From JBOHDX01 sp050700835 (lineage in GTDB: Bacteria; Actinomycetota; Actinomycetes; Propionibacteriales; Nocardioidaceae), in the NCBI GenBank assembly GCA_050700835.1, contig JBOHDX010000061.1, forward strand, positions 1 to 16,867: a DNA stretch of 16,867 nucleotides, read 5' to 3'. This document shows positions 1-6,091 of this stretch, one piece after another. Below the pieces are notes generated by a model, which saw only the letters and a program-made list of their open reading frames with translations, was not told the DNA's origin and did no database searches. Positions within the stretch are counted from its first letter, which is position 1. Each line of letters starts with the position of its first letter. Both the position numbers and the translations under genes were made by a program.

Positions 1-39
1 CGACGCTAGCAGCGAAGTCGACAGCCACCACCGGCCTGA

Positions 40-61
40 GATATCTTGACGTCAAGAAATC
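40..61. promoter_or_regulatory. Palindromic operator upstream of icd
   Basis: The two 11-base arms GATATCTTGAC and GTCAAGAAATC pair at 10 of 11 positions, and the central 14 bp (44-57) are a perfect palindrome. The site ends 31 bp before the icd start codon. A TATCTT hexamer (42-47) inside it could be a -10 element, in which case a bound protein would block RNA polymerase. Streptomyces TamR, a MarR-family regulator that responds to citrate, isocitrate and trans-aconitate, is known to act on TCA-cycle genes including isocitrate dehydrogenase. I propose a TamR-like site by analogy but do not remember its exact consensus. Confidence 0.6.
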
Positions 62-92
62 CCCCTTCGACGTGCTCCAGGAGTGCCACCTC

Positions 93-1310
93 ATGGCCAA
101 GATCAAGGTCGCGAACCCGGTCGTCGAGCTCGACGGCGACGAGATGACCCGGATCATCTGGCAGTTCATCAAGGACCGCCTGATCCACCCCTACCTCGAC
201 ATCGACCTGAAGTACCACGACCTGGGGATCGAGAACCGCGACGCGACCGACGACCAGATCACGGTCGACGCGGCGAACGCCATCAAGGAGTACGGCGTCG
301 GCGTCAAGTGCGCCACCATCACGCCGGACGAGGCACGGGTGAAGGAGTTCGGGCTCAAGCACATGTGGCTGTCGCCCAACGGCACGATCCGCAACATCCT
401 CGGCGGGGTGATCTTCCGGGAGCCGATCGTGATCTCGAACATCCCGCGGCTGGTGCCGGGGTGGACCAAGCCGATCATCATCGGCCGGCACGCCCACGCC
501 GACCAGTACAAGGCGGTCAACTTCAAGGTGCCCGGTCCCGGCACCGTGACGATCACCTACACCCCCGCCGACGACTCCGAGCCGATCGAGTACGAAGTCG
601 CCACCATGCCTGAGGGCGGCGGAGTCGCGATGGGGATGTACAACTTCAACAAGTCGATCGAGGACTTCGCGCACGCGTCCTTGTCCTACGGGCTGCAGCG
701 CGGCTACCCGGTCTACCTGTCCACGAAGAACACCATCCTCAAGGCGTACGACGGGGCCTTCAAGGACATCTTCCAGCACGTGTACGAGACCGAGTACAAG
801 TCGGACTACGAGGCCGCCGGACTCACCTACGAGCACCGCCTGATCGACGACATGGTCGCCGCCGCGCTCAAGTGGGAGGGCGGCTACGTCTGGGCCTGCA
901 AGAACTACGACGGCGACGTCCAGTCGGACACGGTGGCACAGGGCTTCGGCTCGCTCGGCCTGATGACCTCGGTGCTGATGACGCCGGACGGCAGGACGGT
1001 CGAGGCCGAGGCCGCGCACGGCACCGTGACCCGGCACTTCCGCCAGCACCAGGCGGGCAAGCCCACGTCGACCAACCCGATCGCGTCGATCTTCGCCTGG
1101 ACGGGCGGGCTAAAGCACCGCGGCAAGCTGGACGGCACGCCGGAGGTGACCGGGTTCGCCGAGGCACTCGAGCAGGTGTGCGTCGAGACCGTCGAGAGCG
1201 GCAAGATGACCAAGGACCTCGCGATGCTCGTCGGCGCTGACCAGGGTTGGCTGACGACAGAGGAGTTCCTGGCGGCTCTCGACGACAACCTCCAGACGAA
1301 GGTCGGCTGA
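93..1310 (+). CDS. icd: NADP-dependent isocitrate dehydrogenase (homodimeric type)
   Basis: The 405-residue protein catalyses oxidative decarboxylation of isocitrate to 2-oxoglutarate with NADP+ in the cytosolic TCA cycle. It belongs to the eukaryote-like homodimeric class (about 400-415 residues), not the E. coli Icd class or the monomeric class. Visible motifs are the substrate loop SPNGTIRNILGG (94-105), arginines at 109 and 132, the metal-binding segment NYDGDVQSD (271-279), and the NADP-site stretch HGTVTRHFRQHQAGKPTSTNP (about 309-329). The ATG at 93 is preferred over an in-frame GTG at 72 because AGGAG (79-83) lies 9 nt before it and the protein then opens MAKIKV, as family members do. 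The palindrome at 40-61 sits just upstream. The MFS gene follows on the same strand after 60 bp with no clear terminator between them. Confidence 0.96.
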   Translation: MAKIKVANPVVELDGDEMTRIIWQFIKDRLIHPYLDIDLKYHDLGIENRDATDDQITVDAANAIKEYGVGVKCATITPDEARVKEFGLKHMWLSPNGTIRNILGGVIFREPIVISNIPRLVPGWTKPIIIGRHAHADQYKAVNFKVPGPGTVTITYTPADDSEPIEYEVATMPEGGGVAMGMYNFNKSIEDFAHASLSYGLQRGYPVYLSTKNTILKAYDGAFKDIFQHVYETEYKSDYEAAGLTYEHRLIDDMVAAALKWEGGYVWACKNYDGDVQSDTVAQGFGSLGLMTSVLMTPDGRTVEAEAAHGTVTRHFRQHQAGKPTSTNPIASIFAWTGGLKHRGKLDGTPEVTGFAEALEQVCVETVESGKMTKDLAMLVGADQGWLTTEEFLAALDDNLQTKVG

Positions 1311-1370
1311 CGCGTTTTGCCAGCCGAGATGTCGTGATGGCCTGGATGATCTGAGCGCCTTGCGTGGTTG

Positions 1371-2618
1371 ATGCCAGCCGTGACCACCCGAGCTGACGCC
1401 ACCCCCGTGACGGCGCAGTCGGCTCCGTGCCGGCACGTCGGGCTGGCCATCGTGGCGCTGGCCCTCGGTGGGTTCGGGATCGGCACCACCGAGTTCGTCA
1501 CCATGGGGTTGCTGCCGCAGGTGGCCGACGGGGTGCACGTCTCCATCCCGGCCGCCGGGCACGTGATCACGGCGTACGCGCTCGGTGTCGTCGTGGGCGC
1601 ACCGCTGATCGCCGCGCTCGGTGCCCGGTTGCCGCGCCGGGCACTGTTGATCTGGCTGATGGTCGCGTTCGGGGCCGGGAACGCCGGCGCCGCGCTGGCC
1701 GGTGGCTACCACGCGTTGCTGCTGGCCCGGTTCCTGTCCGGTCTCCCGCACGGGGCCTACTTCGGCGTCGCGTCCCTCGTCGCCGCGTCGCTGGTGCCGC
1801 CGCACCGCCGTGCCCGCGCCGTCAGCCAGGTGATGCTCGGGCTGGCCGTCGCCAACGTGGTCGGCGTCCCGGCGGCAACCTGGATGGGTCAGCAGCTGGG
1901 CTGGCGCAGCGCCTACTGGCTGGTGGCGATCATCGCGGTGCTGACCGCGACGGCCGTGCTGACGTTCGTACCGCACCAACCGCCGACGCCGGACGCGACG
2001 TTGGGCCGCGAGCTGAAGGCCCTGCGGCTGCCGCAGGTCTGGCTCACCCTGTTGATCGGCACGGTGGGCTTCGGCGGGATGTTCGCGATGTATAGCTACA
2101 TCGCACCGACGGTGACCCAGGCCGGACACATGAGCGATCAGGTGGTCCCGGTGATCCTGGCCGCCTACGGTCTTGGCGGAGTCGTCGGCACCGTGCTCGG
2201 CGGTCGGGCCGCCGATCACGCACTGCTGGCCACGATGGTCGCCAGCCTGGTGCTGATGGCCGGCCTGCTCGCGTTGTTCACGCTCTCCCTGGGCAACCCG
2301 GTCACCGCGTCGGTCGCCGTGTTCGCGGTGGCGGTCGCCGGGGTCACGTTGGTGATCTGCCTGCAGATGCGGCTGATGGACGTCGCAGGCGAGGCGCAGA
2401 CGCTCGGTGCCGCCCTCAACCACTCGTCGCTCAACGTCGCCAACGCGCTCGGTGCGTGGCTGGGCGGCGTCGTCATCGCAGCCGGCTACGGCTACCGGGC
2501 GCCCAGCTGGGTCGGTGTCGGGCTGGCGCTGGGCGGACTCGGGTTCGCGCTCGGGTCGGTCGCGCTGCACCGGCGAACGCTGCGTACCCGCCGATGCCCA
2601 GATCCCAACGTCGCATGA
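1371..2618 (+). CDS. MFS transporter, DHA1-type exporter
   Basis: A 415-residue integral membrane protein with about 12 hydrophobic segments, typical of the major facilitator superfamily. The first helix begins near HVGLAIVALALGGFGIGTTEF. The GTTEF...GLLPQVADGVHVSIPAAG opening and the following ALGARLPRRALL loop (motif A-like, between helices 2 and 3) are characteristic of the AraJ/YdhP/Cmx branch of proton-driven drug, sugar or nucleoside exporters. The substrate cannot be told from sequence. The start is uncertain: a TTG at 1368, ATG at 1371 and GTG at 1380 are in frame, none has a good Shine-Dalgarno, and I chose the ATG. The gene lies 60 bp after icd and could be partly co-transcribed with it. 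The last residues (LRTRRCPDPNVA) are a short basic cytoplasmic tail. Confidence 0.85.
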   Translation: MPAVTTRADATPVTAQSAPCRHVGLAIVALALGGFGIGTTEFVTMGLLPQVADGVHVSIPAAGHVITAYALGVVVGAPLIAALGARLPRRALLIWLMVAFGAGNAGAALAGGYHALLLARFLSGLPHGAYFGVASLVAASLVPPHRRARAVSQVMLGLAVANVVGVPAATWMGQQLGWRSAYWLVAIIAVLTATAVLTFVPHQPPTPDATLGRELKALRLPQVWLTLLIGTVGFGGMFAMYSYIAPTVTQAGHMSDQVVPVILAAYGLGGVVGTVLGGRAADHALLATMVASLVLMAGLLALFTLSLGNPVTASVAVFAVAVAGVTLVICLQMRLMDVAGEAQTLGAALNHSSLNVANALGAWLGGVVIAAGYGYRAPSWVGVGLALGGLGFALGSVALHRRTLRTRRCPDPNVA

Positions 2619-2665
2619 GACCTGGGCGATTGTGCGGACTTTCGGACATGCCAGGCAACCTTGCG

Positions 2666-2671
2666 TACGAT
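2666..2671 (+). promoter_or_regulatory. Possible -10 element for the secreted-protein gene
   Basis: TACGAT lies 17 bp downstream of CGGACA (2643-2648), giving a weak sigma70-like pair in the 116-bp gap after the MFS gene. Each hexamer matches the consensus at 4 of 6 positions. The implied 5' UTR would be about 58 nt. This is tentative. Confidence 0.25.
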
Positions 2672-2734
2672 CAAGACGTCATAGCCGGTGCCGGGCGGAC
2701 TCGCCGCCCGTGCCGACCCTCGGGGAGTTGTCCA

Positions 2735-3130
2735 ATGAAGTTGATTCGCACCGTCGTCGTCCCCCTCGTCGCGATCAGTGCTGTCGGTCTGGCCGGCACC
2801 GCCACCGCGGTCGCAGCACCCACCTTGAAGCCCAGCAACATCACCGCGCACCCGTCCACGACCACCCCCGCGGCGCACTCGCAGTTCGTCGTTACCGGCC
2901 GATTCACGGTGGCTGGTCACCCGGCGGCGGGACGTGACGTGAAGGTGCAGTGGCACCACGCGGGCCGATGGACGCTGCTCAAGGGTGCGATCGTCAAGAC
3001 CGGCTCCAACGGCACCTACCGGGTGCGGCTGATCATGTGGAGCCTCGGCAAGCAGACGCTCCGGGTGATGGGCGTGCCGCCGGCGAACGCGCACCGCGCC
3101 TTCCGGGAGTTCCAGGTCACCATCCACTGA
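2735..3130 (+). CDS. Small secreted protein, Ig-like beta-sandwich (hypothetical)
   Basis: A 131-residue protein with a classical Sec signal peptide: basic n-region MKLIRT, hydrophobic core VVVPLVAISAVGLAGTA, and a probable AXA cleavage site near residues 26-28 (AVA|AP). The mature part of about 103 residues alternates short hydrophobic stretches (QFVVTGRFTV, DVKVQWHHAGRWTLLKG, GTYRVRLIMWSLGKQTLRVMG). This resembles the Ig-like or carboxypeptidase-regulatory-like repeats of many actinobacterial exported proteins. No catalytic motif or cysteine is visible. The start is well supported: GGGGAG (2722-2727) lies 7 nt before the ATG and places the signal peptide at the N-terminus. A longer in-frame reading from 2456 overlaps the MFS gene and is not credible. 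Function is unknown; a cell-surface or extracellular binding role is a guess. Confidence 0.8.
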   Translation: MKLIRTVVVPLVAISAVGLAGTATAVAAPTLKPSNITAHPSTTTPAAHSQFVVTGRFTVAGHPAAGRDVKVQWHHAGRWTLLKGAIVKTGSNGTYRVRLIMWSLGKQTLRVMGVPPANAHRAFREFQVTIH

Positions 3131-3157
3131 CGCCCGATCCGCTGAAGGTCCGATCCC

Positions 3158-3217
3158 CTGAGCCTTACGTTTCGGTGCGACGCGCCCCGCGTGTCTTCAC
3201 TGGAACGTAAGGCTCAG
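3158..3217. terminator. Long bidirectional hairpin between convergent genes
   Basis: CTGAGCCTTACGTT (3158-3171) is perfectly complementary to 3204-3217. Pairing continues inward with G-U wobbles (3172-3177 with 3198-3203) and ends in a GC-rich inner hairpin, ACGCG-CCC-CGCGT, so almost the whole 60 nt folds on itself. It starts 27 nt after the secreted-protein stop and overlaps the TGA (3214-3216) of the convergent acetyltransferase, so it suits termination or 3'-end protection of both transcripts. No U-tract is evident, which is common in actinobacteria. Confidence 0.75.
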
Positions 3218-4350
3218 CGGTGGCCGGCGGCCGTCGGGGTGATGAGCTCGAAGGTGAACTGGTCGTCGTAGGACCCGTCGCGCAGGCGCTCGGCCGCAAT
3301 CTGCAGGCCGGCTTCGCGGAAGCCTGCCTGCTGGGCGACGTGGCGGCTCGCGGTGTTGCTCCGTGCCGCGAGGAGGGTGAGCCGGCGCAGCCCGAGGCCC
3401 CCCGTCGCCACTGACCCGAACGCGTGGGCCACCACAATCTGGGCCGCTTCGCTGACCACAGCCTTGCCTCTGGCTCCTGGGTGCGCCCAGTAGCCCACTT
3501 CCCCGGCGGTCGGATCGAGGCCGTTGAGGTCCGCGACTTCGATCGCCGCGAGGAGTCGATCACTCGTCGGGTCGACCACCGCCCACGTGACTGCGGCGCC
3601 CACCGACTGGGCCTCGAGTCGCGAGCGGACGTACGCCAGAGCATCGTCGGTCGAGTAGCCGTCGGGCAGAGCCACGAGATACTGCCTGGTCCGCTCGTCC
3701 GAGCATGCCTCGACGATGCGTGGGGCGTCCGACTCCTGGAGTGGGCGAAGGACCACGTGGTGGCCGCGCAGCACCGTCGGCTCGAGCCACCTGGTCGCCG
3801 GCTGCATGTTCCGCCCGGGCAGCAAGGTGGCGATCCAGGCGTCGAGCACTCTGCCTCGTTCCTCCAGGAGCCGGGGCACCGTCCCGTGGAACGTGAACCC
3901 GCAGGCCCACGCCACCCGGCGCGACGCGACGTTGCCGGTCTGCGCACGCCAGTGCACCACCTCGACCTCGCCGTGGTCGAACGCCCACGCGCAGGCCAGC
4001 CGGACTGCCCGCGTGATGATCCCCTGACCTCTGGCCCACGGATGGAGCCCGAACCCGATGTCGGCGATTGGCGTCCCGCGCACGTCGACGTTGCCGGCGA
4101 ACCGCGGTGTCTCGCCGTCTGCGGCCTCGACCGCCCAACCTCGGGAGGTACCCGTCTGCCAGCCGCCGGGGACCAGCTCACGGCTGAACCGCTTGGCGTC
4201 GTCACGTGTGTACGGCACCGGCACACTCGTCCAACGAGCGAACTCGGGGTCGGTGCACATCTCGTATGCGTCCTCGACGTCGTCGTCGGTGTGCGCCCGC
4301 AGGGTCACGACCCCGTCGGTCAGCACCGGAACTGTCACCGGTCTCGCCAT
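3214..4350 (-). CDS. Tandem GNAT-domain acetyltransferase (RimJ/RimL-like)
   Basis: A 378-residue protein made of two consecutive GNAT N-acetyltransferase domains, which transfer acetyl from acetyl-CoA to an amine. Domain 1 (about 8-175) has the acetyl-CoA loop LHPWARGQGIITRAV (102-116) and the TGNVASRRVAWACGF segment (138-152). Domain 2 (about 190-375) has WAHPGARGKAVVSEAA (288-303) and ARSNTASRHVAQQAGF (329-344). The N-x-ASR...GF pattern is typical of the RimJ/RimL branch, which acetylates protein N-termini or small molecules. The substrate cannot be inferred. The second loop (GARGKAV) departs from the usual Q/R-G-x-G-x-G/A form, so one domain may be weaker or structural. The ATG at 4350 is favoured because GAGGG lies 7 nt upstream on the minus strand. 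The open frame extends further but runs into the repeat array. galK lies 557 bp upstream on the same strand. Confidence 0.85.
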   Translation of the reverse strand: MARPVTVPVLTDGVVTLRAHTDDDVEDAYEMCTDPEFARWTSVPVPYTRDDAKRFSRELVPGGWQTGTSRGWAVEAADGETPRFAGNVDVRGTPIADIGFGLHPWARGQGIITRAVRLACAWAFDHGEVEVVHWRAQTGNVASRRVAWACGFTFHGTVPRLLEERGRVLDAWIATLLPGRNMQPATRWLEPTVLRGHHVVLRPLQESDAPRIVEACSDERTRQYLVALPDGYSTDDALAYVRSRLEAQSVGAAVTWAVVDPTSDRLLAAIEVADLNGLDPTAGEVGYWAHPGARGKAVVSEAAQIVVAHAFGSVATGGLGLRRLTLLAARSNTASRHVAQQAGFREAGLQIAAERLRDGSYDDQFTFELITPTAAGHR

Positions 4351-4395
4351 GCACCAACCCTCACAGTTGGCCGCCCACAGGGCAATCAACCCCCT

Positions 4396-4570
4396 CCCGC
4401 CCATCCGCGGCTTGTGGCCCGCCCATCCGCGGCTTGTGGCCCGGCGGTCCGCAGCTTTTGGCCCGGCGGTCCGCGGCTTGTGGCCCGGCGGTCCGCAGCT
4501 TTTGGCCCGGCGGTCCGCGGGTTCTGGCTCGCTGATCCGGGGCTTTTGGCCCGCTGATCCGTGGCTTTGG
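4396..4570. repeat. Tandem array, eight 22-bp units (last one 21 bp)
   Basis: Units begin at 4396, 4418, 4440, 4462, 4484, 4506, 4528 and 4550. Each has the plan CCCG(C/G)C..., then a core CCGCGG or CCGCAG, then CTTnTGG. Units 1 and 2 are identical, and units 3 and 5 are identical with unit 4 as a close variant, implying duplication in 44-bp steps. Units 6-8 have diverged (GTTCTGG, GCTGATCC). Because 22 is not a multiple of 3, a translated repeat would change frame at every unit, so this is DNA- or RNA-level repetition and not a protein repeat. Confidence 0.9.
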
Positions 4571-4820
4571 CCGGTTCGTCGGTAGTTCAGGGCGACCCCA
4601 AGCGCCAGACACTCGCGGGCTTGAAGGGCAAAGGGCTTTGTTGGTCGATGCCGCCTCGACCGGCGAGAGTGGTCGAGCGAGTGGGGGTCATGGGCGGGGA
4701 AACCGAAGCGTCCGCGCTGGCACAGGAGAGGCGCATCCGGGGAGTGCCGTAGCCGGCGACCCGCGCAGGCCGTCACTCTCCTTAGGGCCAGCTGTTCGCC
4801 CGCGCAGGCGCGCCGTGACT

Positions 4821-4905
4821 GAAACCCGCGGACCGACCGAGGCCGAAACCCGCGGATGGGCGGGCCAGCCGCGGATGGGCGGGCCAGAACCCGCGGATCG
4901 TCGGG
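4821..4905. repeat. Second 22-bp repeat cluster, inverted relative to the first
   Basis: Four units: 4821-4842, 4843-4864, 4865-4883 (shortened to 19 bp) and 4884-4905. They carry the reverse complement of the first array's unit; CCGCGGATGGGCGGGCCA here pairs exactly with TGGCCCGCCCATCCGCGG around 4415-4432. The cluster ends 2 bp short of the galK stop codon (4908-4910), so a galK read-through transcript would contain both arrays and could fold into a large stem. Confidence 0.85.
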
Positions 4906-4907
4906 GG

Positions 4908-5993
4908 TCAGACGGGGCTGGCGCCGTCCGCGGGCTCGACCACGAAGACATGTGGCGCCCGGAATCGCGCGCGGCGGAACGCCGTGCAGCACGCGTCCTC
5001 GATCGCCTCAACCCGAGCAACGGGCGCGAGGGCGATCGCACTGCCACCGAAGCCTCCGCCCGTCATGCGGGCGCCGAGTGCACCGGCCCTGACCGCGGCC
5101 GCCACCGCCGTGTCGAGCTCAGGGCAGCTGATCTGGAAGTCGTCGCGCATCGACGCGTGCGAGTCGAGGAATAGGCGACCGAGCCGTAGCCAGTCGCCGG
5201 CCGCAAGGGCGTCGACCGCGGCACGGACCCGTGCGGTCTCCGTGACGACGTGCCGCGCCCGGCGAACCAGCGTGGGGTCATCGAGGCGCTCGGCCGCGTC
5301 GAGGTCGGCGTCCGCCAACCACTGGACACCGAGATGGCGCGCGGCGTCCTCGCACTGCGCGCGGCGCGCGGCGTACTGCCCGTCGCCGAGTGAGTGCCGG
5401 GCGCGGGTGTCGACCACGACAAGCGCAAGGCCGTCGTCCGACCAGCCGGCGGGTACGCCCTGGACACCCGACGTCGCGGTGTCGATCAGCACTGCGTGAC
5501 CGCGACGTCCGGTCATGCTGGCCAGCTGATCCATCGAGCCGCTCGGCACACCGACGAAGTCGTTCTCGGCGCGCTGGGCCAGCAGCGCGAGGGCGACGTC
5601 GTCGACGCGCAACCCCGCGAAGTCGCGGATCGCCACCGCGACCGAGCACTCCAGGGCCGCCGACGACGACAGGCCCGCACCGATGGGTACGTCCGACTCC
5701 ACGTCGATGTCGAGGCCCGGCACCTGGTGGCCGGCATCGCCCAGCGACCAGACGACACCGGCGACGTATGCACCCCAGCCTTCGACCTCACCGGGCCTCA
5801 CGGTCACGTCGAAGACGCAGTCCACGTCGCCACGGGTGCGCGCGCTGACCCGGGTGGATCCCGATCGGGCGACCGTGACGACGGTGCGCCGGTTGATCGC
5901 GATCGGTAGCACCGGTCCGCCGTTGTAGTCGAGGTGCTCGCCGATCAGATTGACCCGGCCGGGCGCCTGCCAGCGGCCCGGCGATTCCGTCAC
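4908..5993 (-). CDS. galK: Galactokinase
   Basis: A 361-residue GHMP-family kinase that phosphorylates galactose at C1 with ATP, the first committed step of the Leloir pathway. The galactokinase signature GRVNLIGEHLDYNGG is at 12-26, and its E, H and D are the sugar-contacting residues in the family. The ATP-binding GHMP motif PIGAGLSSSAAL is at 103-114, the catalytic Asp lies in GSMDQ (D155), and the third motif TGGGFGGSAIAL is at 311-322. The start is the GTG at 5993; no other start is in frame upstream, and only a weak GGGG precedes it. The protein is somewhat short for the family (usually about 380-390) because only 11 residues precede the signature. No galT or galE is in the window. It is divergent from the leader/CNNM promoter, with 35 bp between start codons. 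Confidence 0.93.
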   Translation of the reverse strand: MTESPGRWQAPGRVNLIGEHLDYNGGPVLPIAINRRTVVTVARSGSTRVSARTRGDVDCVFDVTVRPGEVEGWGAYVAGVVWSLGDAGHQVPGLDIDVESDVPIGAGLSSSAALECSVAVAIRDFAGLRVDDVALALLAQRAENDFVGVPSGSMDQLASMTGRRGHAVLIDTATSGVQGVPAGWSDDGLALVVVDTRARHSLGDGQYAARRAQCEDAARHLGVQWLADADLDAAERLDDPTLVRRARHVVTETARVRAAVDALAAGDWLRLGRLFLDSHASMRDDFQISCPELDTAVAAAVRAGALGARMTGGGFGGSAIALAPVARVEAIEDACCTAFRRARFRAPHVFVVEPADGASPV

Positions 5994-6016
5994 CGGCTGG
6001 CCCCGTGCACGTCCAC

Positions 6017-6028
6017 TACCCTCATGCC
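6017..6028 (+). promoter_or_regulatory. Leaderless-type promoter (-10 TACCCT) upstream of the CNNM gene
   Basis: TACCCT (6017-6022) fits TAnnnT and is followed by exactly 6 nt and then ATG at 6029. This is the spacing expected when transcription starts on the A of the start codon. There is no convincing -35. If used, the first codon of the mRNA is that of the small ORF at 6029 and not the CNNM start at 6088. Confidence 0.45.
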
Positions 6029-6091
6029 ATGGAGCCTGACAGACCCTGTCCGGCGTCTCACATCGAGGGCGTCACGGCGGCGGCACGGTGA
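6029..6091 (+). CDS. Possible 20-codon leader ORF coupled to the CNNM gene
   Basis: A short ORF opens MEPDRPCPASH and ends with TGA at 6089-6091, overlapping the CNNM start GTG (6088-6090) in a 4-base GTGA. It starts 6 nt after a TAnnnT element, as a leaderless ORF should. The CNNM start has no Shine-Dalgarno within range (nearest GAGGG at 6065-6069 is 18 nt away), which fits translation by coupling from this ORF. The acidic and proline-rich opening resembles MgtL of Salmonella (begins MEPDPTPLP), whose translation is aborted at low Mg2+. An ORF this short can occur by chance, so it is a candidate and not an established gene. Confidence 0.35.
   Translation: MEPDRPCPASHIEGVTAAAR

Larger units (their letters stand above)
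4351..4907. other. Non-coding gap with repeat arrays between galK and the acetyltransferase
   Basis: There is no credible gene in these 557 bp. The gap contains two clusters of a 22-bp repeat (4396-4570 and 4821-4905) in opposite orientation. The spacer between them (4571-4820) shows small dyads, GGTCGA/TCGACC (4643-4648 with 4656-4661) and CAAAGGGCTTTG (4629-4640). It also carries an 11-bp direct repeat, CCCGCGCAGGC, at 4760 and 4799. The open frames through the gap are Arg/Pro/Ala-rich and arise because the GC-rich repeats contain no stop codons. Confidence 0.75.

Noticed and set aside
1110..2570. A 486-codon minus-strand frame opposite icd and the MFS gene
   Set aside because: The translation is low-complexity Arg/His/Gln/Asp and mirrors the third-position GC bias of the plus-strand genes. 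No start signal or homology-like motif is visible.
4396..4570. CRISPR array
   Set aside because: Repeats are directly contiguous 22-bp units with no unique spacers, and no cas genes are nearby.
4351..4992. N-terminal extension of the acetyltransferase up to 592 residues
   Set aside because: The extra 214 residues run through the 22-bp repeats and the end of galK, where the frame is open only because the repeats lack stops. A Shine-Dalgarno (GAGGG) 7 nt before the ATG at 4350 marks the true start.
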